Shown here in pieces: positions 27,357-35,015 of a DNA stretch of 35,743 nt. The position numbers and the translations under genes are program-made. How positions within the stretch are numbered: the first letter of the stretch is position 1; each line of letters starts with the position of its first letter. The stretch is from Acidimicrobiaceae bacterium (GTDB lineage Bacteria; Actinomycetota; Acidimicrobiia; Acidimicrobiales; Bog-793): positions 2,282 through 38,024 of the forward strand of contig PLKG01000155.1 in assembly GCA_003140595.1 (NCBI GenBank), read 5' to 3'. The notes beneath the pieces were generated by a model. It was not told where the DNA came from. It did not search any database and saw only the letters and a program-made list of their open reading frames with translations.

Positions 27357-28321
27357 GACCTGAGCTCCCCCCTGTAAGTGCGCACATACGCGACGGCACA
27401 AACGAGGGAGATCGCCATCATGATCGTGCCGACCGCGGCACCCTGTCCAAAGTCGAGGTTATAGAACGACAGCGTGTAAGCCCATGTGGACAGCAACTGG
27501 GTGGCGTTCATAGGCCCGCCACCGGTCATGATCATCACGATGTCGAAGGCTTTCAGCGTATATATGAAGCCGAGGACCAGCACCACAGCGATCACCGGTC
27601 GCATCACCGGCAAGGTGATCGACCGGAATGTCCGTAGCCGCCCGGCACCATCGACACGCGCCGCCTCGTACAGCTCATGGGGGATGTCTTGGAGCCCGCC
27701 GTGCAGGAGCAACATGTTGAACGGGATCCCTATCCAGATGTTTGCGAGCACGATGACCAAGAGCGCGAGATGCGTATTGGCGAACCACTCGATCGGAGAG
27801 TGGATGAGCCCGAGATTCGAGAGCACCTGGTTGACCATGCCAATGTTCGGGTCGAACATCATCCGAAGGATGATTCCCGTGACAACACCGGGAAGCAGCC
27901 ATGGCACGAGTATGAGCGACCGCAGGAAGCCACTCAGGGGAAAGCGCCGGGTGAAGAACAACGCAATCAAAAAGCCGATGCTGAACTGCATCACGATGGA
28001 CCCCACCATGAAGATCGCCGTGTTCCACACGACGCTCGGAAGAAGCGGGTTCGTGACAGCCATCTTGTAGTTGGTGAGGCCGACGAAACCACCGGTGTTG
28101 TGCACGAATGTGATGACGCTCGACTGCCGAACGCTCAGAAGGATGCCGTAGACGATGGGATAGGCGAAGAGGGCCAGGAGATAGATGACAGCCGGCAACA
28201 GGAACAGGACCCGGCCGCGGAAGAGTCTGCGGGGCCCGCGCGCTCGGTCGCCGCGTTCGGGCTTCGCGGACGAAGCGAGCTCGCCTGTATGCGTCGCTGC
28301 CATCTCAAGCGCGTCGGGCAT
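27353..28321 (-). CDS. Carbohydrate ABC transporter permease (MalF/UgpA family)
   Basis: A 322-residue inner-membrane permease. A charged N-terminus (residues 1-35) leads into the first helix VLFLLPAVIYLLALFAYPIVYG, followed by five more helices. The EAA loop is EAARVDGAGRLRTFRSITLPVMRP, and GGGPMNATQLLSTWAY is the family's typical periplasmic/C-terminal segment. It pairs with the MalG-type permease downstream to form the channel. The ATG at 28321 follows AGAGG at about six bases; the frame is open two codons further to a TTG. It lies 27 bp downstream of the GH31 gene. Confidence 0.9.
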   Translation of the reverse strand: MPDALEMAATHTGELASSAKPERGDRARGPRRLFRGRVLFLLPAVIYLLALFAYPIVYGILLSVRQSSVITFVHNTGGFVGLTNYKMAVTNPLLPSVVWNTAIFMVGSIVMQFSIGFLIALFFTRRFPLSGFLRSLILVPWLLPGVVTGIILRMMFDPNIGMVNQVLSNLGLIHSPIEWFANTHLALLVIVLANIWIGIPFNMLLLHGGLQDIPHELYEAARVDGAGRLRTFRSITLPVMRPVIAVVLVLGFIYTLKAFDIVMIMTGGGPMNATQLLSTWAYTLSFYNLDFGQGAAVGTIMMAISLVCAVAYVRTYRGELRS

Positions 28322-28348
28322 CAACAACCTCTTTGCTGGGACCAGGGT

Positions 28349-30358
28349 TCATAGGAGAGGCAGCTGTGCGTCGTCGCGAAGATAAACGGGGATGCGCTCT
28401 AAGGGCGCGGCCGCCTCGACCCACGTGCCGCCCTTCATGATCTCGCCGCTCCACGGGTCGGCCCAGTTGGCACCCGCCGGCAGGTAGACGCGCCGAGAGC
28501 GCGCTCCAAGCACTGTGACAGGTGCGACGAGCACCGAAGGGCCGAAGCAGTACTCGTCGTCGATCCCCCAAGCGTCTTCGTCGTCGGGGAAGTCGAACCA
28601 GAGAGGTCGCATCGGCGGGATGCCCTCGGCAGCTGCCACGGTCATTTGCTCGAGCACGTAGGGCTTGATCCGTTCGCGAAGGCGCAGGATGCCAGACAAG
28701 ATGTCGTACACCTTGTCGCCGTAGGACCAGATTTCGTTCGGGCCTCCGGACATTCCCTGGGAGAGCGGGTTTCTTGGCTCGCGGTCTCCGTGGAGCCGGA
28801 ACAACGGGCACCACACGCCGTACTGGAACCAGCGAACGATGAGCTCACGGTAGTCGGGGCTTCTCGCGTCCCCGCCGTGGAACCCTCCGATGTCGGTCGT
28901 CCACCACGGGATGCCGGACACCGCGACGTTCAGGCCGGCCCGGACTTGGGCGGCGAGGGACTCGAAGGTGGCAGGGATGTCGCCTGACCACAAAGCTGCA
29001 CCCCAGCGTTGGCTGCCCGCCCAAGCCGAGCGGATCAGGCTGACAACCTCGGTCTCGCCCTGCTCGTGCATGCCTTCGTAGACGCCGCGGGCATGGTCGG
29101 TTGGGTAGCGGTTGAGCACCTCAGGGCCGGTCCCCGCCGCAAGACGCAGGTTGTCGACATGGCCGGGTCTGATCTCGGGCTCACAGGCATCGAGCCAGAA
29201 GACCTTGATCCCGGTCTCGTAGTAGTTGGCGCGCACCTGGTCCCAGAGGTAGCGGCGGGCGTCCGGGTTGGTGGCGTCATAGAAGGCGACCGGGAGCCTC
29301 ACCGGGGCGTGCCGATCGGGCCAGTCCGCGTGGAAAGGTGCTCCCCGTTCGGTCGCGATGAAGTACCCGGCGTGCAGCATCGGCTGGTAGTTGGACGAGA
29401 GCACGCTCACAGACGGCCACACCGACACCATTAGCTTGATGTCCATGGCCTTGAGCTCCTCGACCATAGCCTTCGGGTCGGGCCATTCGCTCGGTTCGAA
29501 GCGCCAGTCACCGAGCTGGGGCCAGTGGAAGAAGTCGCAGACTATGACAGACAGGGGAAGCCCGCGCCGGTCGTACTCCCTCGCCACCTCCAACAACTCC
29601 TGTTGCGTGCGGTAGCGAAGCTTGGACTGCCAGAAGCCCGCCGCCCACTCGGGAAGCATCGGGGCGTGCCCGGTCACGCCTGCGTAGCGGGTGGCTATCT
29701 GGGCCGGTGTCCCGGCGGTGATCCAGTAGTCGATCTGGCGGGCGCTGTCGGCGACCCAGCGAGTGGCGGTGGCCCCAAGCTCAACCCTGCCGATGGCGGG
29801 GTTGTTCCACAACAGGCCGTAACCGCGGCTCGACACGACAAAGGGGATGCTCACCTCGGCGTTGCGTTGCACGAGGTCGAGCACGACGCCCTTCTGGTCC
29901 AGACGGCCGTGGGTGTGCTGGCCGAGTCCGAAGAGCCGTTCGCCCTCATAGGCGGCAAAGCACTGCTCGATGTAGTGGTACCCGTTGCCGGTGGCGGTGA
30001 AGTTGCGGGGGCCTGGCCACCAAAAGTGGATCGGCTGCTCGGCGAGCAGCTCGTCGCCGGTGTCGGCTCGTAGGAAGCGGATGTGGCCGGCGTCGTCGAT
30101 TTCAGCGGCCAACGCACCGACGGTGATGCGTGCACACTCCCCGTCGATCTCGACAGTCGCCTCCGCAGCCGGTCGCTCGCTCAAGGCACCGTGGCCTTCG
30201 ACCAGGTTGTCGAGGCCTACCCGCACGCGCAGGCTGTCAGGGCCCCATGGCTCGATGCGGACTATCTCGTGATTGGAGCGCCTTGTGAGTGCCCCGGCGT
30301 TGTCGGTGAATCTCGCAGTGCTGATTTCGTCTTGAGGCTGCGGGAAAAGAGAGGGCAA
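28349..30358 (-). CDS. Glycoside hydrolase family 31 enzyme (alpha-glucosidase/alpha-xylosidase type)
   Basis: A 669-residue GH31 glycosidase. There is no signal peptide, so it should hydrolyse imported oligosaccharides in the cytoplasm. The N-terminal beta domain (RRSNHEIVRIEPWGPDSLRVRV) leads to the catalytic barrel. The nucleophile Asp is in KVFWLDACEPE, the acid/base Asp in ALWSGDIPATFESL, and WWTTDIGGF and RLHGDREP are conserved GH31 loops. The LDAxEPE form of the nucleophile motif is common among alpha-xylosidases and related enzymes, but substrate is not proved. I start it at TTG 30358 because AAAGGA lies five bases upstream and the longer GTG start at 30436 falls inside the terminator-like hairpin. 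It lies between the binding-protein gene and the permeases. Confidence 0.88.
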   Translation of the reverse strand: MPSLFPQPQDEISTARFTDNAGALTRRSNHEIVRIEPWGPDSLRVRVGLDNLVEGHGALSERPAAEATVEIDGECARITVGALAAEIDDAGHIRFLRADTGDELLAEQPIHFWWPGPRNFTATGNGYHYIEQCFAAYEGERLFGLGQHTHGRLDQKGVVLDLVQRNAEVSIPFVVSSRGYGLLWNNPAIGRVELGATATRWVADSARQIDYWITAGTPAQIATRYAGVTGHAPMLPEWAAGFWQSKLRYRTQQELLEVAREYDRRGLPLSVIVCDFFHWPQLGDWRFEPSEWPDPKAMVEELKAMDIKLMVSVWPSVSVLSSNYQPMLHAGYFIATERGAPFHADWPDRHAPVRLPVAFYDATNPDARRYLWDQVRANYYETGIKVFWLDACEPEIRPGHVDNLRLAAGTGPEVLNRYPTDHARGVYEGMHEQGETEVVSLIRSAWAGSQRWGAALWSGDIPATFESLAAQVRAGLNVAVSGIPWWTTDIGGFHGGDARSPDYRELIVRWFQYGVWCPLFRLHGDREPRNPLSQGMSGGPNEIWSYGDKVYDILSGILRLRERIKPYVLEQMTVAAAEGIPPMRPLWFDFPDDEDAWGIDDEYCFGPSVLVAPVTVLGARSRRVYLPAGANWADPWSGEIMKGGTWVEAAAPLERIPVYLRDDAQLPLL

Positions 30359-30430
30359 GGCAGTCCTTTCCGGTGAACGACGTTCTCCCTCACGGCCGAG
30401 TCTGGCGACCGTTCGCGACGGCAATAACTG

Positions 30431-30460
30431 GGCCACGCCTTCGTTCTCGAAGGCGTGGCC
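30431..30460 (-). terminator. Strong 13-bp hairpin between binding protein and GH31 genes
   Basis: ggccacgccttcg-TTCT-cgaaggcgtggcc is a perfect 13-bp stem with a tetraloop, 26 bp beyond the stop of the binding-protein gene. The minus-strand sequence after it (CAGTTATTG) lacks a full T-run. It probably causes partial termination or protects the upstream mRNA from 3' decay, so that more binding protein than permease is made, as with the malE-malF intergenic hairpins. Confidence 0.65.
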
Positions 30461-30485
30461 CCGAACTACTCAAACGGTCAGCAAC

Positions 30486-31805
30486 CTAGCCTTCGCCGTA
30501 CTGCTGCAATGCATATTTCACTTGAGTCTCCGCGGCACTGGCGGCTGCCTTCGGCGAGAGCTTGCCGAGGATCACCGCTTGGACTGCAGTGCCGAGGTCT
30601 GTGTCAATCGCCGGGTAGGCAAGACCTACCTCGGATGTACGGGACTGCGCGTGCTCGATCTCGTAGGCGAATATCCGGTCCGACGGATCGTTCGCGATGA
30701 GCTTGGCAGACACAGACTTTTGGCTAGCTATCTCACCGTTCTGGGAAGCCCAGCTGTAGGTGCTGGCCGGAGAGGTAAGGAAGCGCAAGAGCTTGAGCCC
30801 TAGCGCCTCTTTGGCAGGCGTCGTCTTCGGGATGACCCAAACCTCTCCACCGAGTGGCCCGACGGGTGCCATGCCGGACTTCGGAACTGGGATTGAGGTA
30901 ACTCCCCAGCTCAGACCCTTCGTCGAGTTGAAGTCCCCGAACTCCCACGGCCCAATCACGATCATCGCGGCCTTTTGGTCTTGGAACTGCTGAGCGATGT
31001 CGTTCTGCTGGTAGTCCACCTCCGCTGGGGGCATGCTGCCGTCCTTGGCGAGCTCGGAGTAGAGCGTGAGCGCCGCGACCCCGCCGGCGTCGTTGACGTG
31101 CTCAAGGTCGCCACCGGCGGTCCAGAAGAAGGGCAAGAACTGCCAGGTCGCGTTGCCACCTGAGTTGTACCCAGCAACCTCGAGGCCGTATACCCCGGTC
31201 TTCTTGTTGGTGAGGGCCTTGGCCGCGGTCACGAGTTGAGCCCACGTCGTCGGAGGTGTCACACCTGCTGCCTTGAGCAGCTTCTTGTTGTAGAACAAGC
31301 CAAGAGAGTTGTTTCCGAAACCGATGCCGAACTGCGTCCCGTGGAAACTCCCTGCCTCAATAGCTCCCTCCGTCAGCCCTTTCGTGCTGACACCGAGCTG
31401 GTTGAGTGGGACCAGGTCACCGGCAGCAGCCAGTCCGCCCACCCATGGGTTGTCCATCATCAGCAGGTCCGGGAGCTGACCCGCTGCAGCTTCCACCAGC
31501 TCCTGGGACTCCATCGTGGCGTCGGCCACCACGTCACGCTTCACCGTGAAACCGGGGTTCGCGGCTTCGAACTGCTTTATGAACGCGACCATCTCGGTGT
31601 TGTCGCCCGCGGTGTAGTAGTCCTGCATGGTAATCACACCACCGGACGTCGCCTTTGGAGCACTCGAGACTGCCGAGGACCGCGTCGACGCGAAGGCCGT
31701 CGAACACAGTCCGGCAACCATGAGCATCGCGCCCAGCACGGCGACCACCGGGGTAACGGACCGGCGACGCTTAAACGCTGCACCCCTTTTTGGCTGAATC
31801 GTCAT
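30486..31805 (-). CDS. ABC transporter sugar-binding protein (family 1 SBP)
   Basis: A 439-residue exported binding protein for an oligosaccharide. Signal peptide: basic RRRS, then VTPVVAVLGAMLMVAGLCSTAFA with cleavage near AFA/ST; the Cys in AGLC is not in a proper lipobox, so attachment as a lipoprotein is doubtful. The mature part shows the MalE/UgpB pattern: FIKQFEAANPGFTVKRDVVA, PDLLMMDNPWVGGLAAAGDLVPL, GFGNNSLGLFYNKKLLKAAGV, PPTTWAQLVTAAKAL, and KAAMIVIGPWEFG. The ATG at 31805 follows GGAGGAG at eight bases; the frame is open to 31937 but the extra residues would precede the signal peptide. It is the first gene of the import operon, downstream of the ROK regulator. Confidence 0.92.
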   Translation of the reverse strand: MTIQPKRGAAFKRRRSVTPVVAVLGAMLMVAGLCSTAFASTRSSAVSSAPKATSGGVITMQDYYTAGDNTEMVAFIKQFEAANPGFTVKRDVVADATMESQELVEAAAGQLPDLLMMDNPWVGGLAAAGDLVPLNQLGVSTKGLTEGAIEAGSFHGTQFGIGFGNNSLGLFYNKKLLKAAGVTPPTTWAQLVTAAKALTNKKTGVYGLEVAGYNSGGNATWQFLPFFWTAGGDLEHVNDAGGVAALTLYSELAKDGSMPPAEVDYQQNDIAQQFQDQKAAMIVIGPWEFGDFNSTKGLSWGVTSIPVPKSGMAPVGPLGGEVWVIPKTTPAKEALGLKLLRFLTSPASTYSWASQNGEIASQKSVSAKLIANDPSDRIFAYEIEHAQSRTSEVGLAYPAIDTDLGTAVQAVILGKLSPKAAASAAETQVKYALQQYGEG

Positions 31806-31850
31806 TCTTATCGCTCCTCCCTTCTCATTACTGCCCTCTCTTCGGACTGC

Positions 31851-31862
31851 CGGCATATGCCG
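31851..31862. promoter_or_regulatory. Palindrome in the regulator/binding-protein spacer
   Basis: cggcatatgccg is a perfect 12-bp palindrome, about 46 bp before the binding-protein start codon, in the 128-bp gap between the ROK gene stop and that start. It is a candidate operator for the ROK regulator, but there is no second copy to support it. Confidence 0.25.
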
Positions 31863-31933
31863 TGGATATTCCTCTTCCGAGGTCTTCACCTGTGTTACTG
31901 CTGTCTGAACTGCTTCTTTCTCGCCTGGCCAAG

Positions 31934-33241
31934 TCAACCCAGCTTTGCCTGTACGAGTGACGGCTGAGTAGGCGCGTTAAAGATCTCGCCTAGCACTACG
32001 CACGCGGCACCGCGGGCCCACCTGGCATCGTCAAGCGGCTCTGTTGCAAAGATGATCTCGGCGTTGAGATCTGGAAATATGGACGCCTTGATCGCCTTGA
32101 TCATTGGGTCAAATCGCCAATGTCCAGCCTGGACACCTTCGCCACTTATGATCAGCAGACGAGGATTGATCACGGTCATGAGCATTGCCAGCCCGCGACC
32201 GAGATAATGACCAGCTTGCGACAGAATCTGGCGACTGAGTTCATCGCCCTGTTCAGCCGCAGCCGCCACCAGGCCTATCGTGAGCCCGTTCAGCTCTTCC
32301 GCGCGACCAAGAGATGTCTTTGTACCTTCATCGACAGCAGCGCGTACGTCCCGCAAGATCGCTCTGTCCGATGCCCAAGCCTCGACGCAGCCAGTCCTTC
32401 CGCAGGAGCAAAGTGGTCCCGTGTCGCTCAACTGCACATGGCCGAATTCCCCAGCCGCCCCGTCTGCGCCGCGGTAGAGCTGACCGTTGACAACGACCCC
32501 CGATCCGATCCCGGCGCCTACGGCAACGGCAATGAAGGTGTCGATCCCGGCGCCACGCCCGAACCATTGTTCTGCGGCAGCCAAGGTGTTGGCGTCGTTC
32601 TCGAGGATGACCGGGTAGCCCAGCCTTTCAGAAATTGGGCGCGCCAAGGGGACGTTGTTCCAGTTGAATGTGGGAGAGGAGCGGCACACCCCGCTGGTCG
32701 CGTCGACTGGTCCGTTGATACCTACTCCCACTCCAATTATGCGGGAGGCGTCCACTCCAGACGAGCAAAGGGCCTGTTCGACGGCTTCGCAAATGGCGTC
32801 GATGATGGAGCGAGGGTCGCGGGGCAGAGCTGGGCTGCCACTCGCCTGGTGCTGGGCAGCAGCTGGTCCCAAGAGGGCGGTTACCTGGGCGTAGGTGACC
32901 GTGGCGCTCAGATCAGTGATGACGAGGGATATGGCGTGCCCCATCAATTTCAGGCCGATGACAAAGTTGGCCTTCTCATTGAGTCGGACCAAGTAGGGAG
33001 GTCTCCCTCCGCTTGAAATACCCTGCCCGAGATCTTCAACCAAGCCTCGGTTCGTGAGGTCGGCGACGATCGACGAGACGGTCGGGCCGCTCAGTCCAGT
33101 TGCCCTCGAGAGATCGGCCCGAGACATCACAGGGCAGGTGCGCAGCACGTTCACAACCAGGTTGCGGTTGATGTCGGCCATCAGCTGCCAGTTGCCCCGG
33201 CGAGGGCGATGGGTAGCCGGACTATCTTGGGAAGGATTCAT
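31934..33241 (-). CDS. ROK family transcriptional repressor
   Basis: A 435-residue regulator of the ROK (repressor, ORF, kinase) family, like NagC/Mlc/XylR. The N-terminal winged helix (residues about 20-85) reads NLVVNVLRTCPVMSRADLSRATGLSGPTVSSIVADLTNRGLV, followed by the GGRPPYLVRLN wing. The sugar-kinase-like domain has IGVGVGINGPVD, VILENDANTLAAAEQWFG, GAGIGSGVVVNGQLYRG, GEFGHVQL and the zinc-binding CSCGRTGCVEAWAS motif (CxCGxxGCxE). It presumably represses the sugar-import operon directly downstream until a sugar or sugar phosphate binds. The ATG at 33241 has GAGGG nine bases upstream. The start of the kinase domain lacks the DxGxT ATP loop typical of ROK kinases, fitting a regulator rather than an enzyme. 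Confidence 0.92.
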   Translation of the reverse strand: MNPSQDSPATHRPRRGNWQLMADINRNLVVNVLRTCPVMSRADLSRATGLSGPTVSSIVADLTNRGLVEDLGQGISSGGRPPYLVRLNEKANFVIGLKLMGHAISLVITDLSATVTYAQVTALLGPAAAQHQASGSPALPRDPRSIIDAICEAVEQALCSSGVDASRIIGVGVGINGPVDATSGVCRSSPTFNWNNVPLARPISERLGYPVILENDANTLAAAEQWFGRGAGIDTFIAVAVGAGIGSGVVVNGQLYRGADGAAGEFGHVQLSDTGPLCSCGRTGCVEAWASDRAILRDVRAAVDEGTKTSLGRAEELNGLTIGLVAAAAEQGDELSRQILSQAGHYLGRGLAMLMTVINPRLLIISGEGVQAGHWRFDPMIKAIKASIFPDLNAEIIFATEPLDDARWARGAACVVLGEIFNAPTQPSLVQAKLG

Positions 33242-33255
33242 AAGAAAGTACCCTC

Positions 33256-33280
33256 AAAAAAAACTGCGAGGCGGACCTCG
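33256..33280 (-). terminator. Hairpin plus U8 in the leader of the ROK gene
   Basis: On the minus strand CGAGG-TCCG-CCTCG forms a 5-bp stem, then CAG and eight consecutive T residues, immediately before the GAGGG Shine-Dalgarno of the ROK gene. It has the form of a short intrinsic terminator lying between the promoter at 33290-33318 and the start codon. It could act as an attenuator. Confidence 0.4.
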
Positions 33281-33289
33281 GACGTGTTC

Positions 33290-33318
33290 ACGGTAACGAC
33301 ACTCATCCGACATGTCAA
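33290..33318 (-). promoter_or_regulatory. Predicted promoter of the ROK gene
   Basis: On the minus strand TTGACA (33318-33313) is followed after exactly 17 bp by TACCGT (33295-33290). This is a perfect -35 with an acceptable TAnnnT -10, about 50 bp upstream of the ROK start codon. Confidence 0.5.
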
Positions 33319-33626
33319 GGATCAAGATGCGAGCACACCGTGAGTGGAAGGTGGAGGCTCAACAACCCGGTCGAACATCGATCAGCCTCACGAAAAGGCG
33401 ATAGGTCCGGCCGGGCTCGCTGCATGAAGCCCCCGCTCCTGAACTGCGATCGGGCCAACTTTGAGCCGCAACAGCGTGCCACCGGGACCGCAGTGCCCGA
33501 ATGTTCCGCCCTCCCAGGCGGCAGCCGCTCTTGCGGATGACATCGATGTCTGGAAGTCGGCCGACATCGCACAAGACAGCGCTCGCGGTTCAAAGTTGAG
33601 CCTCGACGACTGAACAGAGCTGCTTG
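33319..33626. other. 308-bp non-coding flank left of the tRNA fragment
   Basis: This would be native chromosome adjoining the integration site. I see no supported gene, only short frames without ribosome-binding sites. An 8-bp inverted pair aactttga / tcaaagtt (33457-33464 and 33590-33597) is present, of unknown relevance. Confidence 0.35.
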
Positions 33627-33671
33627 TGCGCCCCCCGGGACTTGAACCCGGAACCTGCGGATTAAGAGTCC
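33627..33671 (-). other. 3' fragment of tRNA-Lys(CTT): probable attachment site
   Basis: On the minus strand this reads GGA, anticodon loop CTCTTAA (anticodon CTT), anticodon-stem 3' half TCCGC, variable loop AGGTT, T arm CCGGG-TTCAAGT-CCCGG, acceptor 3' half GGGGCGC and discriminator A. The 5' half of the tRNA is missing: further upstream there is no D arm and no matching GCGCCCC acceptor strand. The homology stops just before the anticodon loop, where many tyrosine integrases cross over. It is the pattern left at the distal end of an element integrated in a tRNA gene. The intact tRNA-Lys should lie beyond the right edge. Confidence 0.75.
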
Positions 33672-33792
33672 AATCTGGCCCGTGCGGGGGCGTCTTGTGG
33701 CGTCTCGCCCCGTCTCAGATTCGGCTTCTGAGCAGGGCCTGCGCGTTTCGAGCGAGACGCTTGGGGACGCTGGCGGACGCGTTCGGAAGCCC

Positions 33793-33814
33793 AATGTTGG
33801 GTGAATGTTGGGTG
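33793..33814 (+). repeat. Tandem 11-bp direct repeats near the tRNA fragment
   Basis: aatgttgggtg occurs twice head to tail (33793-33803 and 33804-33814), about 120 bp inside the presumed element from the tRNA fragment. The period is one DNA helical turn. This matches arm-type binding sites of tyrosine integrases, which flank core attachment sites. Confidence 0.6.
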
Positions 33815-33931
33815 GGATCGAACGGTCGTGGGCTGGTGGAAGCCTGTCAGACACGGGCTTTGTGACGCCACGCACGTGGGCACACCGTGGACTTCGCACG
33901 GCGATGTTCTCAGGCGCGTGGTCTGAGGCAA

Positions 33932-34285
33932 TCAGCTGGCCCGACGAATCACGGCGTGGCCGTCGCGCACGAGCTTTGCGATGCTGCGATTGTCAGAGAG
34001 GTTCTCGCCTACGCCTACCACCAGTTCCGCCCCGACGGCCGACGCGAGCTTCTCGAGGGTCTCGAGCGTCGGCCGGGCGCCGCCTGCCTCCATGCGGGCG
34101 ATAGCCGACTGGGTGGTCCCCATCCGGTTTGCCAGGTCCGTTTGGGTAAGTCCAGCCTCGGTACGGAGCCGGTACACGAGCTCCCGGAAGGCGGTGATGC
34201 GGGCCTCGTCCTCGAAGGCGACGCGACCCTCCTCCGTGCGTGGTTGACTCGCCTTGATCTCGTCCCAGGTCGTCCGCTTGGCCAT
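33932..34285 (-). CDS. XRE-family antitoxin of a HigBA-like module
   Basis: A 117-residue protein with a central Cro/C1-type helix-turn-helix: LVYRLRTEAGLTQTDLANRM, then GTTQSAIARMEAGGARPTLETLEKLASAVGAEL. The N-terminal MAKRTTWDEIKASQPRTEE stretch is common in HigA-type antitoxins. It would neutralise the toxin encoded just upstream and repress the operon. The ATG at 34285 lies 5 bp after the toxin stop with GTGAGGGG as Shine-Dalgarno, so the order is toxin first, antitoxin second, as in higBA loci. The longer frame (to 34330) overlaps the toxin gene and is not used. Confidence 0.85.
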   Translation of the reverse strand: MAKRTTWDEIKASQPRTEEGRVAFEDEARITAFRELVYRLRTEAGLTQTDLANRMGTTQSAIARMEAGGARPTLETLEKLASAVGAELVVGVGENLSDNRSIAKLVRDGHAVIRRAS

Positions 34286-34290
34286 GCCCC

Positions 34291-34644
34291 TCACTCCTCG
34301 TCGTCCGCGATGTGCGCCTCGGCCACACACCGCTCCATCGCTTGCTTAGCCCGGCCGACCTCCGTCCTCTCCAGGCGCCGCGTCTTCGCAAACACCGTCA
34401 GCAGAATGATCCGCCGGCCCGGCGCGATCCAATAGGTGATTCTCGTCGGTCGGCCCGCCAGATAAAAGCGCAGCTCCCTGAGCTTGCCGTCAAGCTGTCG
34501 AGTATGGGGCTCGTCCAGTAGAGATCCGAACTCGGCGAGGCGGTCGATGTGGAACCGCACACGCTCGGCATCGGTGTCCTCCAAGGAGAGGTACCAGTCG
34601 CGGATCTCGGGCTCGAGCTCAACGACCCCCCACATAGCGTCCAT
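34291..34644 (-). CDS. HigB/RelE-superfamily toxin (Gp49-like)
   Basis: A 117-residue protein of the phage-derived Gp49/HigB-like family. It has ELEPEIRDWYLSLEDTDAERVRFHIDRLAEFG, then PHTRQLDGKLRELRFYLAGRPTRITYWIAPGRRIILLTVFAKTRR, the standard beta sheet with basic residues for mRNA cleavage on the ribosome (RELR, R in AGRPTRI, KTRR). The C-terminal helix is RAKQAMERCVAE. The ATG at 34644 has no clear Shine-Dalgarno; an ATG at 34635 is the alternative. The toxin precedes its antitoxin by 5 bp. It is the kind of module that stabilises mobile elements. Confidence 0.85.
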   Translation of the reverse strand: MDAMWGVVELEPEIRDWYLSLEDTDAERVRFHIDRLAEFGSLLDEPHTRQLDGKLRELRFYLAGRPTRITYWIAPGRRIILLTVFAKTRRLERTEVGRAKQAMERCVAEAHIADDEE

Positions 34645-34919
34645 GCTATACCGCGCGCCCGGACACGTCGCTGTCTGAAACGACCACTGCCGGCGCCCGG
34701 CTTCTACGTACCGGTAGGGTAGGGGAAGTCCTCACAGCTCTCTGAGCAGCACTGCGCAACGAGTGACGATCCCTGCGATGTCGCATGAGCCTCGGCCACC
34801 GGCGGCTGAATCTCAGCTTGGGAAGGGCGGTCAGGCGTACGACGACGGATCGAGGCGACCTATTGGGGCAGGTCATCGCGTTAGCAGCACGTTGAGGAAC
34901 GACCACGGACGGCGGCGTC

Positions 34920-34941
34920 CGCGGGATATTCGCGGGATGCG
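34920..34941 (+). repeat. Second pair of 11-bp tandem repeats with an inverted copy
   Basis: cgcgggatatt (34920-34930) is followed directly by cgcgggatgcg (34931-34941), sharing eight bases. An inverted copy of the core, tcccgc, is at 34946-34951. It has the same 11-bp period as the repeats at 33793. Confidence 0.4.
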
Positions 34942-35015
34942 AGTTTCCCGCTAAATCAGACTTCTCAAGGGCTTTGCAGGCGTAAAAAGGCGTTCCTGGA
35001 CATCCGGAGGTGTCC

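Noticed and set aside
27677..28354. Plus-strand frame opposite the MalF-type permease
   Set aside because: Antisense to a permease with an EAA loop; very charged shadow frame.
33315..33899. 194-codon minus-strand frame through the tRNA fragment
   Set aside because: Part of it is simply the translated tRNA fragment; no Shine-Dalgarno and no integrase motif could be found in it.
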